From NCBI RefSeq assembly GCF_011044975.1, contig NZ_JAAKZV010000012.1, forward strand, positions 1-64,000: a stretch of 64,000 nt of DNA, given 5' to 3'. The notes under the pieces were generated by a model. That model did not search any database. It was not told the origin of the DNA and worked only from the letters and a program-made list of their open reading frames with translations. A program made the translations under genes and the position numbers. Shown here one piece after another: positions 10,476-17,781 of this stretch (positions within the stretch are counted from its first letter, which is position 1; the number at the start of each line of letters is the position of its first letter). Origin of the DNA: Streptomyces coryli. Its GTDB lineage: Bacteria; Actinomycetota; Actinomycetes; Streptomycetales; Streptomycetaceae.

Positions 10476-11287
10476 GCCGCCGCACCCGCCATGACGCCCG
10501 CGCGGCCGGTGAGCGCCGTCATCCGGGCCGCGATCTGCTCCGCGGAGCCGCGGTCCAGACCGCCGGCGAAGGTGCCGTCGGCGAGGAAGAGCACGCGGTC
10601 CGCCCACGCGGCCGCGGCCGGGTCGTGCGTGACCATCACGACGGTGGCACCCAGCTGATCCACCGCATGCCGCAGCAGCCCAAGGACCTCCGCAGCGGTG
10701 CCGGTGTCCAATGCACCCGTCGGCTCGTCGGCGAAGACCACATCCGGGCTGGTCACCAGCGCGCGGGCAATGGCCACCCGCTGCTGCTGACCACCGGACA
10801 GCTCGCCCGGACGGCGCCTCGCCTTGTCGGCCAGCCCGACCCGATTCAGCACCTCGCCGGCAAGGCGGTGGTCCTGCCGCTGTCCCGCCAGCCGCATCGG
10901 CAGCAGCACATTCTGCTCAACCGTCAGCGACGGCAGCAGATTGAAAGCCTGGAACACGAACCCCAGCCGACTCCGCCGCAGTTCAGTGAGCTCGTTCTCC
11001 TTCATCCCGGTGATCTCGGTGCCACCCAGCCGCACCGACCCGGCAGTCGGCCGGTCCAGCCCGGCCGCGCACTGCAAGAACGTGGACTTGCCCGACCCCG
11101 AAGGACCCATCACCGCGGTAAAAGTCCCCCGCGGCAGCGCCAGATCGACACCCGCCAGCGCATGCACCGCACCGCTCCCCCGCCCGTACTGCCGCCGGAC
11201 GCCGCGCAGTTCGACGGCGAGGCCGGGGGTACCCGTGACCTCCGGCCCTTCGTCCGCCTTCTGTCGCTTGCTGCGGCGCAGCCCCAT
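10472..11287 (-). CDS. ABC transporter ATP-binding protein (MacB/LolD type)
   Basis: The 271-residue ATPase has Walker A GPSGSGKST, a Q-loop in GFVFQAFNLLP, signature LSGGQQQR, Walker B VVFADEPTGALD and an H-loop VTHD. The QAFNLLP and DEPTGALD motifs belong to the LolD/MacB/FtsE branch, which always pairs with FtsX-like permeases, and such a permease follows with a four-base overlap. AGAGGA precedes the ATG. The C terminus is extended by about 35 residues (GGLDRGSAEQIAARMTALTG). An inverted repeat just upstream suggests control by a local repressor that is not in the window. Confidence 0.93.
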   Translation of the reverse strand: MGLRRSKRQKADEGPEVTGTPGLAVELRGVRRQYGRGSGAVHALAGVDLALPRGTFTAVMGPSGSGKSTFLQCAAGLDRPTAGSVRLGGTEITGMKENELTELRRSRLGFVFQAFNLLPSLTVEQNVLLPMRLAGQRQDHRLAGEVLNRVGLADKARRRPGELSGGQQQRVAIARALVTSPDVVFADEPTGALDTGTAAEVLGLLRHAVDQLGATVVMVTHDPAAAAWADRVLFLADGTFAGGLDRGSAEQIAARMTALTGRAGVMAGAAA

Positions 11288-11299
11288 GTCGTGTCCTCT

Positions 11300-11320
11300 C
11301 TTCGAGCCGATATCTCGAAG
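11300..11320. promoter_or_regulatory. Inverted-repeat operator upstream of the ABC operon
   Basis: A perfect repeat CTTCGAG (11300-11306) and CTCGAAG (11314-11320) with a 7-base spacer lies 13 bases upstream of the ATPase start codon. It looks like a repressor site, possibly for a TetR or PadR protein encoded elsewhere. Confidence 0.5.
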
Positions 11321-11513
11321 CTACGGATCACGGTCTTTACGGACCATGGCGGCTGCTGGCGGATCGGGGGTGGGGAAAACCCGAGGCCGTCCCGAATCGA
11401 GGGGGCCACCAACAGTTGTAAGGTAAACTAAGTAAAGACGTCCGTCCCCTGCTTCGCAGGACCAACGACTCTTTGGGAGTGAAAGCATCGGACACGCCGA
11501 CACACTGATAGCG

Positions 11514-12680
11514 ATGGGCGGCGCCTTCGTGGCCGCCGCCCTGCTCGCCCGTCTGGGCGGCCGCATCGGACTGCCGACGATCCCCCTGTTCATCCTGGCC
11601 GGCATCCTGCTCGGCCCCAACACCCCCGGCTTCGTCCTGGTCGCCGACCCGCACGACCTGGAGATGCTCTCCGCGCTCGGCCTGGTATTGCTCCTCTTCT
11701 ACCTGGGCCTCGAATTCCACATGGACGACCTGAAGCAGGGCGGCCGGCGGATGGCGCTGGCAGGTGGCACGTACCTCCTGCTCAACGTCGGCGCCGGACT
11801 CGCCTTCGGCTTCCTGACCGGCTGGGGCACCCGCGAGGCCCTCGTCCTCGCCGGAGTGCTCGGCATCTCGTCGTCCGCGATCGTGACGAAGATCCTCGTG
11901 GACCTGGGCCGGGTCGGCTCGCCCGAGACCAAGCCAATCCTCGGCATCATCGTGGTCGAGGACGTGTTCCTGGCCGTCTACCTGGCGATCCTGCAGCCGC
12001 TGCTGTCCGGCACGAACGGGCCCGGCGACGCGGCCCTCAAGGCGGCGAAGGCGCTGGCCTTCCTGCTGTTGCTAGCGGCGGCCGCCCGCTACGGCACGAA
12101 GATCATCGGACGGCTCTTCGACACCCGCGACAACGAACTCCTCGTCATCTCGTTCCTCGGCGCCGCCGTGCTGGTGGCCGGGGTGTCGGAATGGTTCGGG
12201 GTGGCCGACGCGATCGGCGCCTTCATGGTCGGCCTGATGCTGGGCAGCACGACCTCCGCAAAGCGGATCATGACGCTGGTGCATCCACTGCGGGACGCCT
12301 TCGGCGCGATCTTCTTCTTCGCCTTCGGGCTGTCGATCGATCCAGGGGATCTGCCCTCGGTGGCCGGTCCGGTGGCGATCGCGGTGGCGCTGACCATCGT
12401 CATGAATGTGCTGGCCGGACTGGCGACGGCCAAGATGTACGACTTCGGCCGCGGGCCGGCCGGCCGGGTCGCGACGACGCTGCTGGCGCGCGGCGAGTTC
12501 GCGCTGATCCTCGCCACGATGGCGGCGAGCGCGGGCCTGAACCCGCGGCTGTCCCCGTTCATCGCGGGGTACGTCCTGGTGCTCGCGGTACTCGGCCCGC
12601 TGGCGGCGGGCCGCTCCGACTGGCTGGCGCGGGTCCGCCCGGGCGAGCCGCAGCCGGAACTGGTGGGGGCGGGCAAGTAG
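11514..12680 (+). CDS. Cation/proton antiporter (CPA2/Kef family)
   Basis: The protein has 388 residues and is almost entirely membrane helices. It matches the sodium/hydrogen exchanger fold of the CPA2 family: GLPTIPLFILAGILLGP near the N terminus, SSSAIVTKIL, and a conserved unwound-helix region with VGLMLGST and FGAIFFFAFGLSIDPG. It would exchange K+ or Na+ for H+ across the membrane. There is no TrkA-N/C domain. The start is uncertain. ATG 11514 has no ribosome-binding site and trims the first helix, while GGGAG (11475-11479) sits well before an in-frame ATC at 11487. The TAG stop overlaps the edge of the MITE-like element, so the C terminus may have been altered by its insertion. Confidence 0.85.
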   Translation: MGGAFVAAALLARLGGRIGLPTIPLFILAGILLGPNTPGFVLVADPHDLEMLSALGLVLLLFYLGLEFHMDDLKQGGRRMALAGGTYLLLNVGAGLAFGFLTGWGTREALVLAGVLGISSSAIVTKILVDLGRVGSPETKPILGIIVVEDVFLAVYLAILQPLLSGTNGPGDAALKAAKALAFLLLLAAAARYGTKIIGRLFDTRDNELLVISFLGAAVLVAGVSEWFGVADAIGAFMVGLMLGSTTSAKRIMTLVHPLRDAFGAIFFFAFGLSIDPGDLPSVAGPVAIAVALTIVMNVLAGLATAKMYDFGRGPAGRVATTLLARGEFALILATMAASAGLNPRLSPFIAGYVLVLAVLGPLAAGRSDWLARVRPGEPQPELVGAGK

Positions 12681-12890
12681 GGCCTGTCTTATGGATCTTG
12701 TCGGCGAGCACGGGTATGCCACGAGCGGCTGAGCATGCGGCCTGAGTGCGGCACCGGAGCGTCGTCCGGTGCGTGGCCTCGGCGTGCGGTGTCGCCGGTC
12801 CTGTGGCGGAGCCACCGGTCCGGTGGCTCCGTGCGGCGAGGGTGCGTGCCGGGCGGCGCGGGACCCGGCAAGATCCGTAAGACAGGCCCT
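12679..12890. mobile_element. MITE-like element (212 bp) with 22-bp terminal inverted repeats
   Basis: The ends are AGGGCCTGTCTTA plus TGGATCTTG (12679-12700) and the reverse complement at 12869-12890, with one mismatch in 22. The interior is non-coding. It has an 11-bp hairpin-forming palindrome (GGAGCCACCGG T CCGGTGGCTCC) and GCACCGGA ... TCCGGTGC. Size, ends and lack of a transposase fit a miniature inverted-repeat element mobilised by a full-length insertion sequence elsewhere. I see no clear target-site duplication. The left end supplies the last two bases of the antiporter stop codon. Confidence 0.8.
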
Positions 12891-12911
12891 GGGCCCGCCC
12901 CCTCCGGGGGT

Positions 12912-13511
12912 TCAGCCCTTGCGGCCGGCCAGCTTCCAGGCGGCCGGGAGGGCGCCCATGGCGAGCGCGACCTTCAGGGCGTCGCCCAGCAGGTACGGGG
13001 TCAGGCCCATGGCGATCGCCTGCGAGAGCGACACGTTGAGCGCCAGCGCCAGGTACGTCACGCCGATCGCGTAGATGATCGCGCTGCCCAGCGCCATCGT
13101 GCCGAGCGTGCGCCACACGTTCCGGTCGCCGCCGCGGCGGGCCAGCGCGCCGACGACCGTGCCGGCGAGCAGCATGCCCAGCACGTAACCGAACGACGGC
13201 ATGCCGACGCCGGACGACGCCTCGGCGAACCACGGCATGCCCGCCGCGCCCGCGAGGGCGTACAGCGCCAGCGCGAGGAAGCCGCGCTGCGCGCCGAGGC
13301 CCGCGCCGACCAGCAGCGCGGCGAAGGTCTGGCCTGTCACCGGGACCGGGGAGCCGGGCACCGGGAGCGAGATCTGCGCGCAGACGCCGGTGAGCGCGGC
13401 GCCGCCGATGACGAGCGCGGCGTCGCGGACGCGGGCGCGGGTGGCGGTGGTGGCGGGCAGGACGTCGGCGAGGACGCTGCCCGGGCTCGTAATAGCGGCG
13501 TTGCTGCTCAT
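12912..13511 (-). CDS. bioY: Biotin transporter substrate-binding component BioY
   Basis: The 199-residue membrane protein has six hydrophobic segments and the BioY hallmarks: QISLPVPGSPVPVTGQTFAALLVGAGLG, LYALAGAAGMPWFA, and GYVLGMLLAG. BioY is the S component of an ECF importer that takes up biotin. No energising EcfA/EcfT genes are adjacent, so it may share a general ECF module or work alone. ATG 13511 was chosen because GGAG lies 6 bases upstream; the in-frame extension to 13598 has no such site. I could not find a convincing BirA or BioQ operator upstream. Confidence 0.93.
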   Translation of the reverse strand: MSSNAAITSPGSVLADVLPATTATRARVRDAALVIGGAALTGVCAQISLPVPGSPVPVTGQTFAALLVGAGLGAQRGFLALALYALAGAAGMPWFAEASSGVGMPSFGYVLGMLLAGTVVGALARRGGDRNVWRTLGTMALGSAIIYAIGVTYLALALNVSLSQAIAMGLTPYLLGDALKVALAMGALPAAWKLAGRKG

Positions 13512-13581
13512 CGGTGCTCCGGCGGTGAGGGTGTTCTTACGGGGACTCTGCGACGTTAACGGAGGCTTGCTCCGGGACGGG

Positions 13582-13615
13582 ACGCGGGCTGCCGCCAAGA
13601 GCCGGCGGCCCGCGT
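13582..13615 (-). terminator. Terminator of the amino-acid permease gene
   Basis: A 13-bp stem (13582-13594 with 13603-13615, core CGCGGGC/GCCCGCG, one mismatch) with an 8-base loop lies just after the permease stop codon and before bioY. Confidence 0.7.
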
Positions 13616-13622
13616 CGTCGTG

Positions 13623-15035
13623 TTACGACAACTGCTTCACGCGGCGGCGCTGCAGCACCACGCCGAGGACCAGGACCAGCGCCCCGACCACGACGGACAT
13701 GATCATCTGCTCGCGGCCGTCCTTGTCGTAGAACATGTAGCCGATCACGAAGAGGATCAGCCCGATCGTCGCGTACGTCAGATACGGGAAGAGCCACATC
13801 TTCACCGTGTGCCGCTCCGGCATCTCCCGCTCGATGATCTTCCGGTAGCGCAGCTGCGACAGGCAGATGACCAGCCAGACGAAGAGCGCGACCGCGCCGG
13901 AGGAGTTCAGCAGGAAGGTGAAGACCGTCTCCGGGGATGTGTAGTTGAAGATCACCGCGACGAAGCCGAAGGCCACCGACGCCCAGATCGCCGCGGCCGG
14001 GACGCCGCGCTTGTTCGTACGCCCGAAGGCCGCCGGCGCGTCGCCGCGCTTGCCGAGCGAGAAGGCCATCCGGGAGGCGGTGTACAGGCCCGAGTTGAGG
14101 CAGGACAGCACCGCCGTGACGATGATCACGTCCATGATGGTGCCGGCGTGCGGGATGCCGATCTGGTTCAGCGCCGCCACGTACGAGCCCTGGTCCTCGA
14201 GCTTCTTCGAGTCCCACGGGAGCAGGGTGACGACCAGGGCCATCGAGCCCAGGTAGAAGATGCCGATCCGCCAGATCACGGAGTTGGTGGCGCGGGAGAC
14301 CATCTTGGCCGGCTCCGCCGACTCGCCCGCGGCGAGGGTGACGATCTCGCTGCCCATGAAGGAGAAGACGACCAGCAGCATGCCGGAGAGGATCGCCCCT
14401 GGCCCGTTGGGCAGGAAGCCGTCATGTCCGGTCAGATTCCCGGTGCCGGGTGCGGCCATGTCCGTGCCGGGCAGCATGCCGAAGACGGCGAGGCCGGCGA
14501 TCACGATGAAGGCGCCGATCGCGACGACCTTGATGCCGGCGAACCAGAACTCGAATTCGCCGTACGAGCCCACCGACGCGAGGTTGGTGACGGTCAGGAT
14601 CACCATCACCAGCAGCGCCCACGACCACTGCGGGACCGCGGGTATCCACTCGGTGAGGATCTGCGCGGCCGCGGTCGCCTCGACGGCGAGCACCACGACC
14701 CAGAAGAACCAGTACAGCCAGCCGATGGTGAAGCCGGCCCAGCGGCCCAGGGCCCGGTCCGCGTACTCCGAGAAGGAGCCGGAGGCGGGGCTGGCCGCGG
14801 CCATCTCGCCGAGCATCCGCATGACCAGGACGACCAGCAGGCCGGCCAGGGCGTAGCTGATCAGGATGCCGGGGCCGGCCTTGGCGATGCCGGCGCTGGA
14901 GCCGACGAACAGGCCCGCGCCGATCACACCGCCGATGGCGATCATGGACAGGTGGCGGTTCTTGAGCCCTGCTTTGAGGCCGTCGGGGCCGGGATCGCCG
15001 GTCTTGGTGGCCTCTTCGCGTGTGTGCACGCTCAT
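13623..15035 (-). CDS. Amino-acid permease (APC superfamily, GabP/AnsP-like)
   Basis: The 470-residue protein has 12 hydrophobic segments. The family signatures are GLKNRHLSMIAIGGVIGAGLFVGSS at the start of helix 1, MRMLGEMAAASPASGSF around helix 2, and GSEIVTLAAGESAEP. These identify the amino-acid transporter group that includes GABA, asparagine and proline permeases. It should import an amino acid with H+ across the cytoplasmic membrane. A second permease of the same size and layout is at 20376-21788. It is monocistronic, with its own terminator. The exact substrate is not predictable. Confidence 0.9.
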   Translation of the reverse strand: MSVHTREEATKTGDPGPDGLKAGLKNRHLSMIAIGGVIGAGLFVGSSAGIAKAGPGILISYALAGLLVVLVMRMLGEMAAASPASGSFSEYADRALGRWAGFTIGWLYWFFWVVVLAVEATAAAQILTEWIPAVPQWSWALLVMVILTVTNLASVGSYGEFEFWFAGIKVVAIGAFIVIAGLAVFGMLPGTDMAAPGTGNLTGHDGFLPNGPGAILSGMLLVVFSFMGSEIVTLAAGESAEPAKMVSRATNSVIWRIGIFYLGSMALVVTLLPWDSKKLEDQGSYVAALNQIGIPHAGTIMDVIIVTAVLSCLNSGLYTASRMAFSLGKRGDAPAAFGRTNKRGVPAAAIWASVAFGFVAVIFNYTSPETVFTFLLNSSGAVALFVWLVICLSQLRYRKIIEREMPERHTVKMWLFPYLTYATIGLILFVIGYMFYDKDGREQMIMSVVVGALVLVLGVVLQRRRVKQLS

Positions 15036-15155
15036 ATGGGGGGATTTCCTTCGCGCCTCGGGTGACGAGCCGGACGATTAGATCTTGTGGGGGCGATCAA
15101 ACGGAAGGGCCGTCTCCGGATCGTTGTCTTCCGCCGGTCTGGCAAACTCATGCCC

Positions 15156-15641
15156 ATGCGCGTTTACCTCGGCAGCGATCATGCCGGATTCGAACTCAAG
15201 GCCCACCTCGTCGAGTGGCTGCAGGCCAACGGCCACGAGCCCGTGGACTGCGGTGCCCTGATCTACGACGCCGTCGACGACTACCCGCCGTTCTGCCTGC
15301 GCGCCGCCGAGCGCACCGTGGCGGACCCGGGCAGCCTCGGCATCGTGATCGGCGGCTCCGGCAATGGTGAGCAGATCGCCGCCAACAAGGTCAAGGGCGC
15401 CCGCGCGGCGCTGGCCTGGAACCTGGACACCGCGAAGCTGGCGCGCGAGCACAACAACGCCAACGTGATCAGCATCGGCGGCCGCCAGCACACCCTCGAG
15501 GAGGCGACGAGCTTTGTCGAGGCCTTCCTGTCCACCCCGTTCACGGGCGAGGAGCGCCACCAGCGCCGCATCGACATGCTCAGCGCGTACGAGGAGACGG
15601 GCAAGCTGCCGGACGTCCCCGCGCACCACCCGCAGAGCTGA
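15156..15641 (+). CDS. rpiB: Ribose-5-phosphate isomerase B
   Basis: The 161-residue enzyme interconverts ribose 5-phosphate and ribulose 5-phosphate in the pentose phosphate pathway. It starts MRVYLGSDHAGFELK, the RpiB/LacAB signature. The active-site loop GGSGNGEQIAANK carries Ser68 and Glu72. This corresponds to the Ser71/Glu75 arrangement of the Mycobacterium enzyme, in which Glu replaces the catalytic Cys of E. coli RpiB. HNNANV and the C-terminal phosphate-binding arginines are present. ATG 15156 or ATG 15150 could start; I prefer 15156. The stop overlaps the next start (TGATG), so it is coupled to the DNA glycosylase gene. Confidence 0.93.
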   Translation: MRVYLGSDHAGFELKAHLVEWLQANGHEPVDCGALIYDAVDDYPPFCLRAAERTVADPGSLGIVIGGSGNGEQIAANKVKGARAALAWNLDTAKLAREHNNANVISIGGRQHTLEEATSFVEAFLSTPFTGEERHQRRIDMLSAYEETGKLPDVPAHHPQS

Positions 15642-16447
15642 TGCCCGAGGGTCACACGATCCACCGGCTGGCGGCCGAGTACGGCATCCGGTTCGCCGGC
15701 CGGGTGCTGCGGGCCGCCAGCCCGCAGGGCAAGTTCGCCGATGGCGCGGCGCTGCTGGACGGCGCCCGCCTCACCGGCACCGACGCCCACGGCAAGCATC
15801 TCTTCCTGGACTTCGCCGCGGTGGGGCACGTCCACATCCACCTGGGGCTGTACGGGAAGGTCACCTTCGGGGACGGTCCCGCGCCGGCGCCCGTCGGGCA
15901 GGTGCGGCTGCGGCTCCTCACCGGGTCGGCCTACGCCGACCTCCGCGGGCCGACCGCCTGCGAGCTGATCACCGACGGCGAGAAGGACGCCCTGCACGCC
16001 CGGCTCGGCGACGATCCGCTGCGGGGCGGGGACGGCGGGCAGGCCCGGGAGCGGATCTCCCGGTCCCGTACGCCCATCGCCACCCTGCTCATGGACCAGA
16101 AGGTGATCTCCGGCGTCGGCAACGTCTACCGCGCCGAGGTGCTCTTCCGGCACCGCATCGACCCGTACCGGCCGGGCCGCGATCTGAGCGCGGACGAGTG
16201 GCAGGCGATCTGGTCCGACCTCGTCGCCCTCATGCGCGAGGGCGTGCGCAGCGGCCGGATCGACACCGTACGGCCCGAGCACACTCCTGAGGCGATGGGC
16301 CGCCCGCCGCGCGTGGACGATCACGGCGGCGAGGTGTACGTCTACCGCCGGGCGGCCATGCCCTGCCACCTCTGCGGCAGCGAGATCCGCACCGCGGAGC
16401 TCGCCGCCCGCAACCTCTTCTGGTGCCCCGGCTGTCAGAAGCCGTGA
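15641..16447 (+). CDS. Fpg/Nei-family DNA glycosylase (endonuclease VIII type)
   Basis: The 268-residue base-excision repair enzyme starts MPEGHTIHRLA. The N-terminal Pro2 is the catalytic nucleophile, and Glu3 is the conserved acid. The helix-two-turn-helix (MDQKVISGVGNVYRAEVLFRH) and the C-terminal zinc finger CHLCGSEI ... FWCPGCQ are complete, so it should be active. The PEGHT start, rather than PELPE of Fpg, points to the Nei branch that removes oxidised pyrimidines. It overlaps rpiB by one base and the converging Eis-type gene by 13 bases. Linkage of rpiB and nei is common in actinobacteria. Confidence 0.93.
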   Translation: MPEGHTIHRLAAEYGIRFAGRVLRAASPQGKFADGAALLDGARLTGTDAHGKHLFLDFAAVGHVHIHLGLYGKVTFGDGPAPAPVGQVRLRLLTGSAYADLRGPTACELITDGEKDALHARLGDDPLRGGDGGQARERISRSRTPIATLLMDQKVISGVGNVYRAEVLFRHRIDPYRPGRDLSADEWQAIWSDLVALMREGVRSGRIDTVRPEHTPEAMGRPPRVDDHGGEVYVYRRAAMPCHLCGSEIRTAELAARNLFWCPGCQKP

Positions 16448-17658
16448 GGGAACCAGGGCGCGACATGGCTCCCGAAGGCCGCTGACGCCTGGGCGAGGGC
16501 CCCTTCCCGCAGCGGCGTGACCCGCCCGGCGCCGGCCAGCGCGGTGAGCGAGACGCCGCCGAGGTACGCCGCGCCCAGCTCGCGCGCCGAGAGCGCCAGG
16601 TCCGCCGGGTCCTCCGTGCGCTTGCAGGAGGCTCCCGAGGAGTCGCCGAACAGCCGCCAACGGCCCTCGTTCCAGGGGCAGAAGAGGTCGGTCACGTCCA
16701 GGACGACGTCGACCGGGGTGAGATACGTACGCGCCTCGAGGGCGCCGGGGACATCGACGATGCGTACGTACATGCCGTCGCCGTAGGAGACGCCGCAGCG
16801 GCGGATGTCCGAGACGAGGTGCTGCCAGGGGGCGTCCACGGGGGTGGCGCGGGTGCGCACGACCGAGGTGAGGTCGATGCCGAAGAGGTAGCGCCACAGC
16901 GCCGCCTCGGCCGCCGGGGTCAGCGCCTGGACGGCGTGCGCGGTGACGGTGCCCTCGCCGCTGTGGTTCTGCGGCGTGACCGTGTAGCGGGCGTAGCCGG
17001 CCACCTCGCCGTCGTCCGTCGTCGCCAGCACGGCCTGGAGCTGCGACTGGCCGGGGGCCGGGGCGATGTCGCTGAGCTGCTTCTCGGCCCAGCCGGGCGG
17101 CCGGGCCAGGGTGCCCGGGCGGGAGTACAGCAGGCGCTCGTAGACGGTCTCGCAGGCGGCGAGCGACTCCTCGGGGTCCGCGAAGCGGATACGTACCGCG
17201 TCCGCTCCCTCGGGCATCCGCAGCGTGACCCGGGCGGTGTCGATCTCCGCGGAGAGGACCTGGGTGGCGGCGCCGTAGCCGAATCGCCCGTAGATGTCCG
17301 GCTCCGAGGCGAGCAGCGCGGCCAGCGGCTCGCCGCGTTGGCGCACGTCGTCCAACTGCCGCCGCATCATGGACGTCAGCAGCCCGCGCCTGCGGTGCGT
17401 GGGCAGCACCGTGACAAACGTCACGCCGGCGGTCGGCACGAGGGCGCCGCCGGGCACCACCATACGAAAGCTGTACGCCCCTGTGGTGCCCACCAGTTGA
17501 CTCTCGTCCCAGGCGGCGATGGACCGCTCCGGCTCGATCACCCGCAGCCAGCCGCCGCGCTTCTCCTCCGGCATCTGCACGCCGCCGAAGGCCGTCATCG
17601 CGGTGCCGAACCAGTCGGCCACGCCGTCCGCTCGCAGTTCCCGCAGCTCAATCGTCAT
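16435..17658 (-). CDS. Eis-type GNAT N-acetyltransferase with SCP2-like domain
   Basis: The 407-residue protein has the Eis layout: an N-terminal GNAT domain (acetyl-CoA loop VLPTHRRRGLLTSMM near residues 84-98), a second GNAT-like domain, and a C-terminal SCP2-like region. Eis of Mycobacterium tuberculosis acetylates several amines of aminoglycosides and needs the C-terminal carboxylate of its last Phe; this protein also ends in Phe (WFPHGF). It could acetylate aminoglycosides, polyamines or proteins. ATG 17658 is the first Met of the frame. It converges with and overlaps the nei gene, and its promoter is divergent from that of the PP2C phosphatase. Confidence 0.9.
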   Translation of the reverse strand: MTIELRELRADGVADWFGTAMTAFGGVQMPEEKRGGWLRVIEPERSIAAWDESQLVGTTGAYSFRMVVPGGALVPTAGVTFVTVLPTHRRRGLLTSMMRRQLDDVRQRGEPLAALLASEPDIYGRFGYGAATQVLSAEIDTARVTLRMPEGADAVRIRFADPEESLAACETVYERLLYSRPGTLARPPGWAEKQLSDIAPAPGQSQLQAVLATTDDGEVAGYARYTVTPQNHSGEGTVTAHAVQALTPAAEAALWRYLFGIDLTSVVRTRATPVDAPWQHLVSDIRRCGVSYGDGMYVRIVDVPGALEARTYLTPVDVVLDVTDLFCPWNEGRWRLFGDSSGASCKRTEDPADLALSARELGAAYLGGVSLTALAGAGRVTPLREGALAQASAAFGSHVAPWFPHGF

Positions 17659-17743
17659 CCCCTATCCGTAACAGGGGAATTCACCCTGGCGCACGCCAAT
17701 TCGCATACGATTTCGGGGCAAAGCACGGACGGCGCGCCGCGAA

Positions 17744-17773
17744 TCGACGCGTCGCCGATCGGGTGGATAGGGT
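17744..17773 (+). promoter_or_regulatory. Promoter of the PP2C phosphatase gene (leaderless)
   Basis: TCGACG (17744-17749) and TAGGGT (17768-17773) are spaced by 18 bases, and the ATG follows 8 bases after the -10. No ribosome-binding site is present, so the mRNA is probably leaderless. Confidence 0.5.
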
Positions 17774-17781
17774 CCCGGGGC

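Noticed and set aside
10476-10607. 44-codon N-terminal extension of the FtsX-like permease
   Set aside because: It lies inside the ATPase gene and reads as Arg/Pro-rich nonsense; the ATGA overlap gives a normal signal helix.
11360-11486. Riboswitch, such as the c-di-AMP type, before the cation antiporter
   Set aside because: Only one short hairpin (CCTGC TTC GCAGG) is visible, and the leader is too short for the known c-di-AMP fold.
12700-12868. Transposase remnant inside the MITE-like element
   Set aside because: The short frames there are interrupted, and no transposase motif is recognisable.
13512-13560. Biotin-responsive operator upstream of bioY
   Set aside because: Only a GTTAAC core is present; I could not match BirA or BioQ consensus half-sites.
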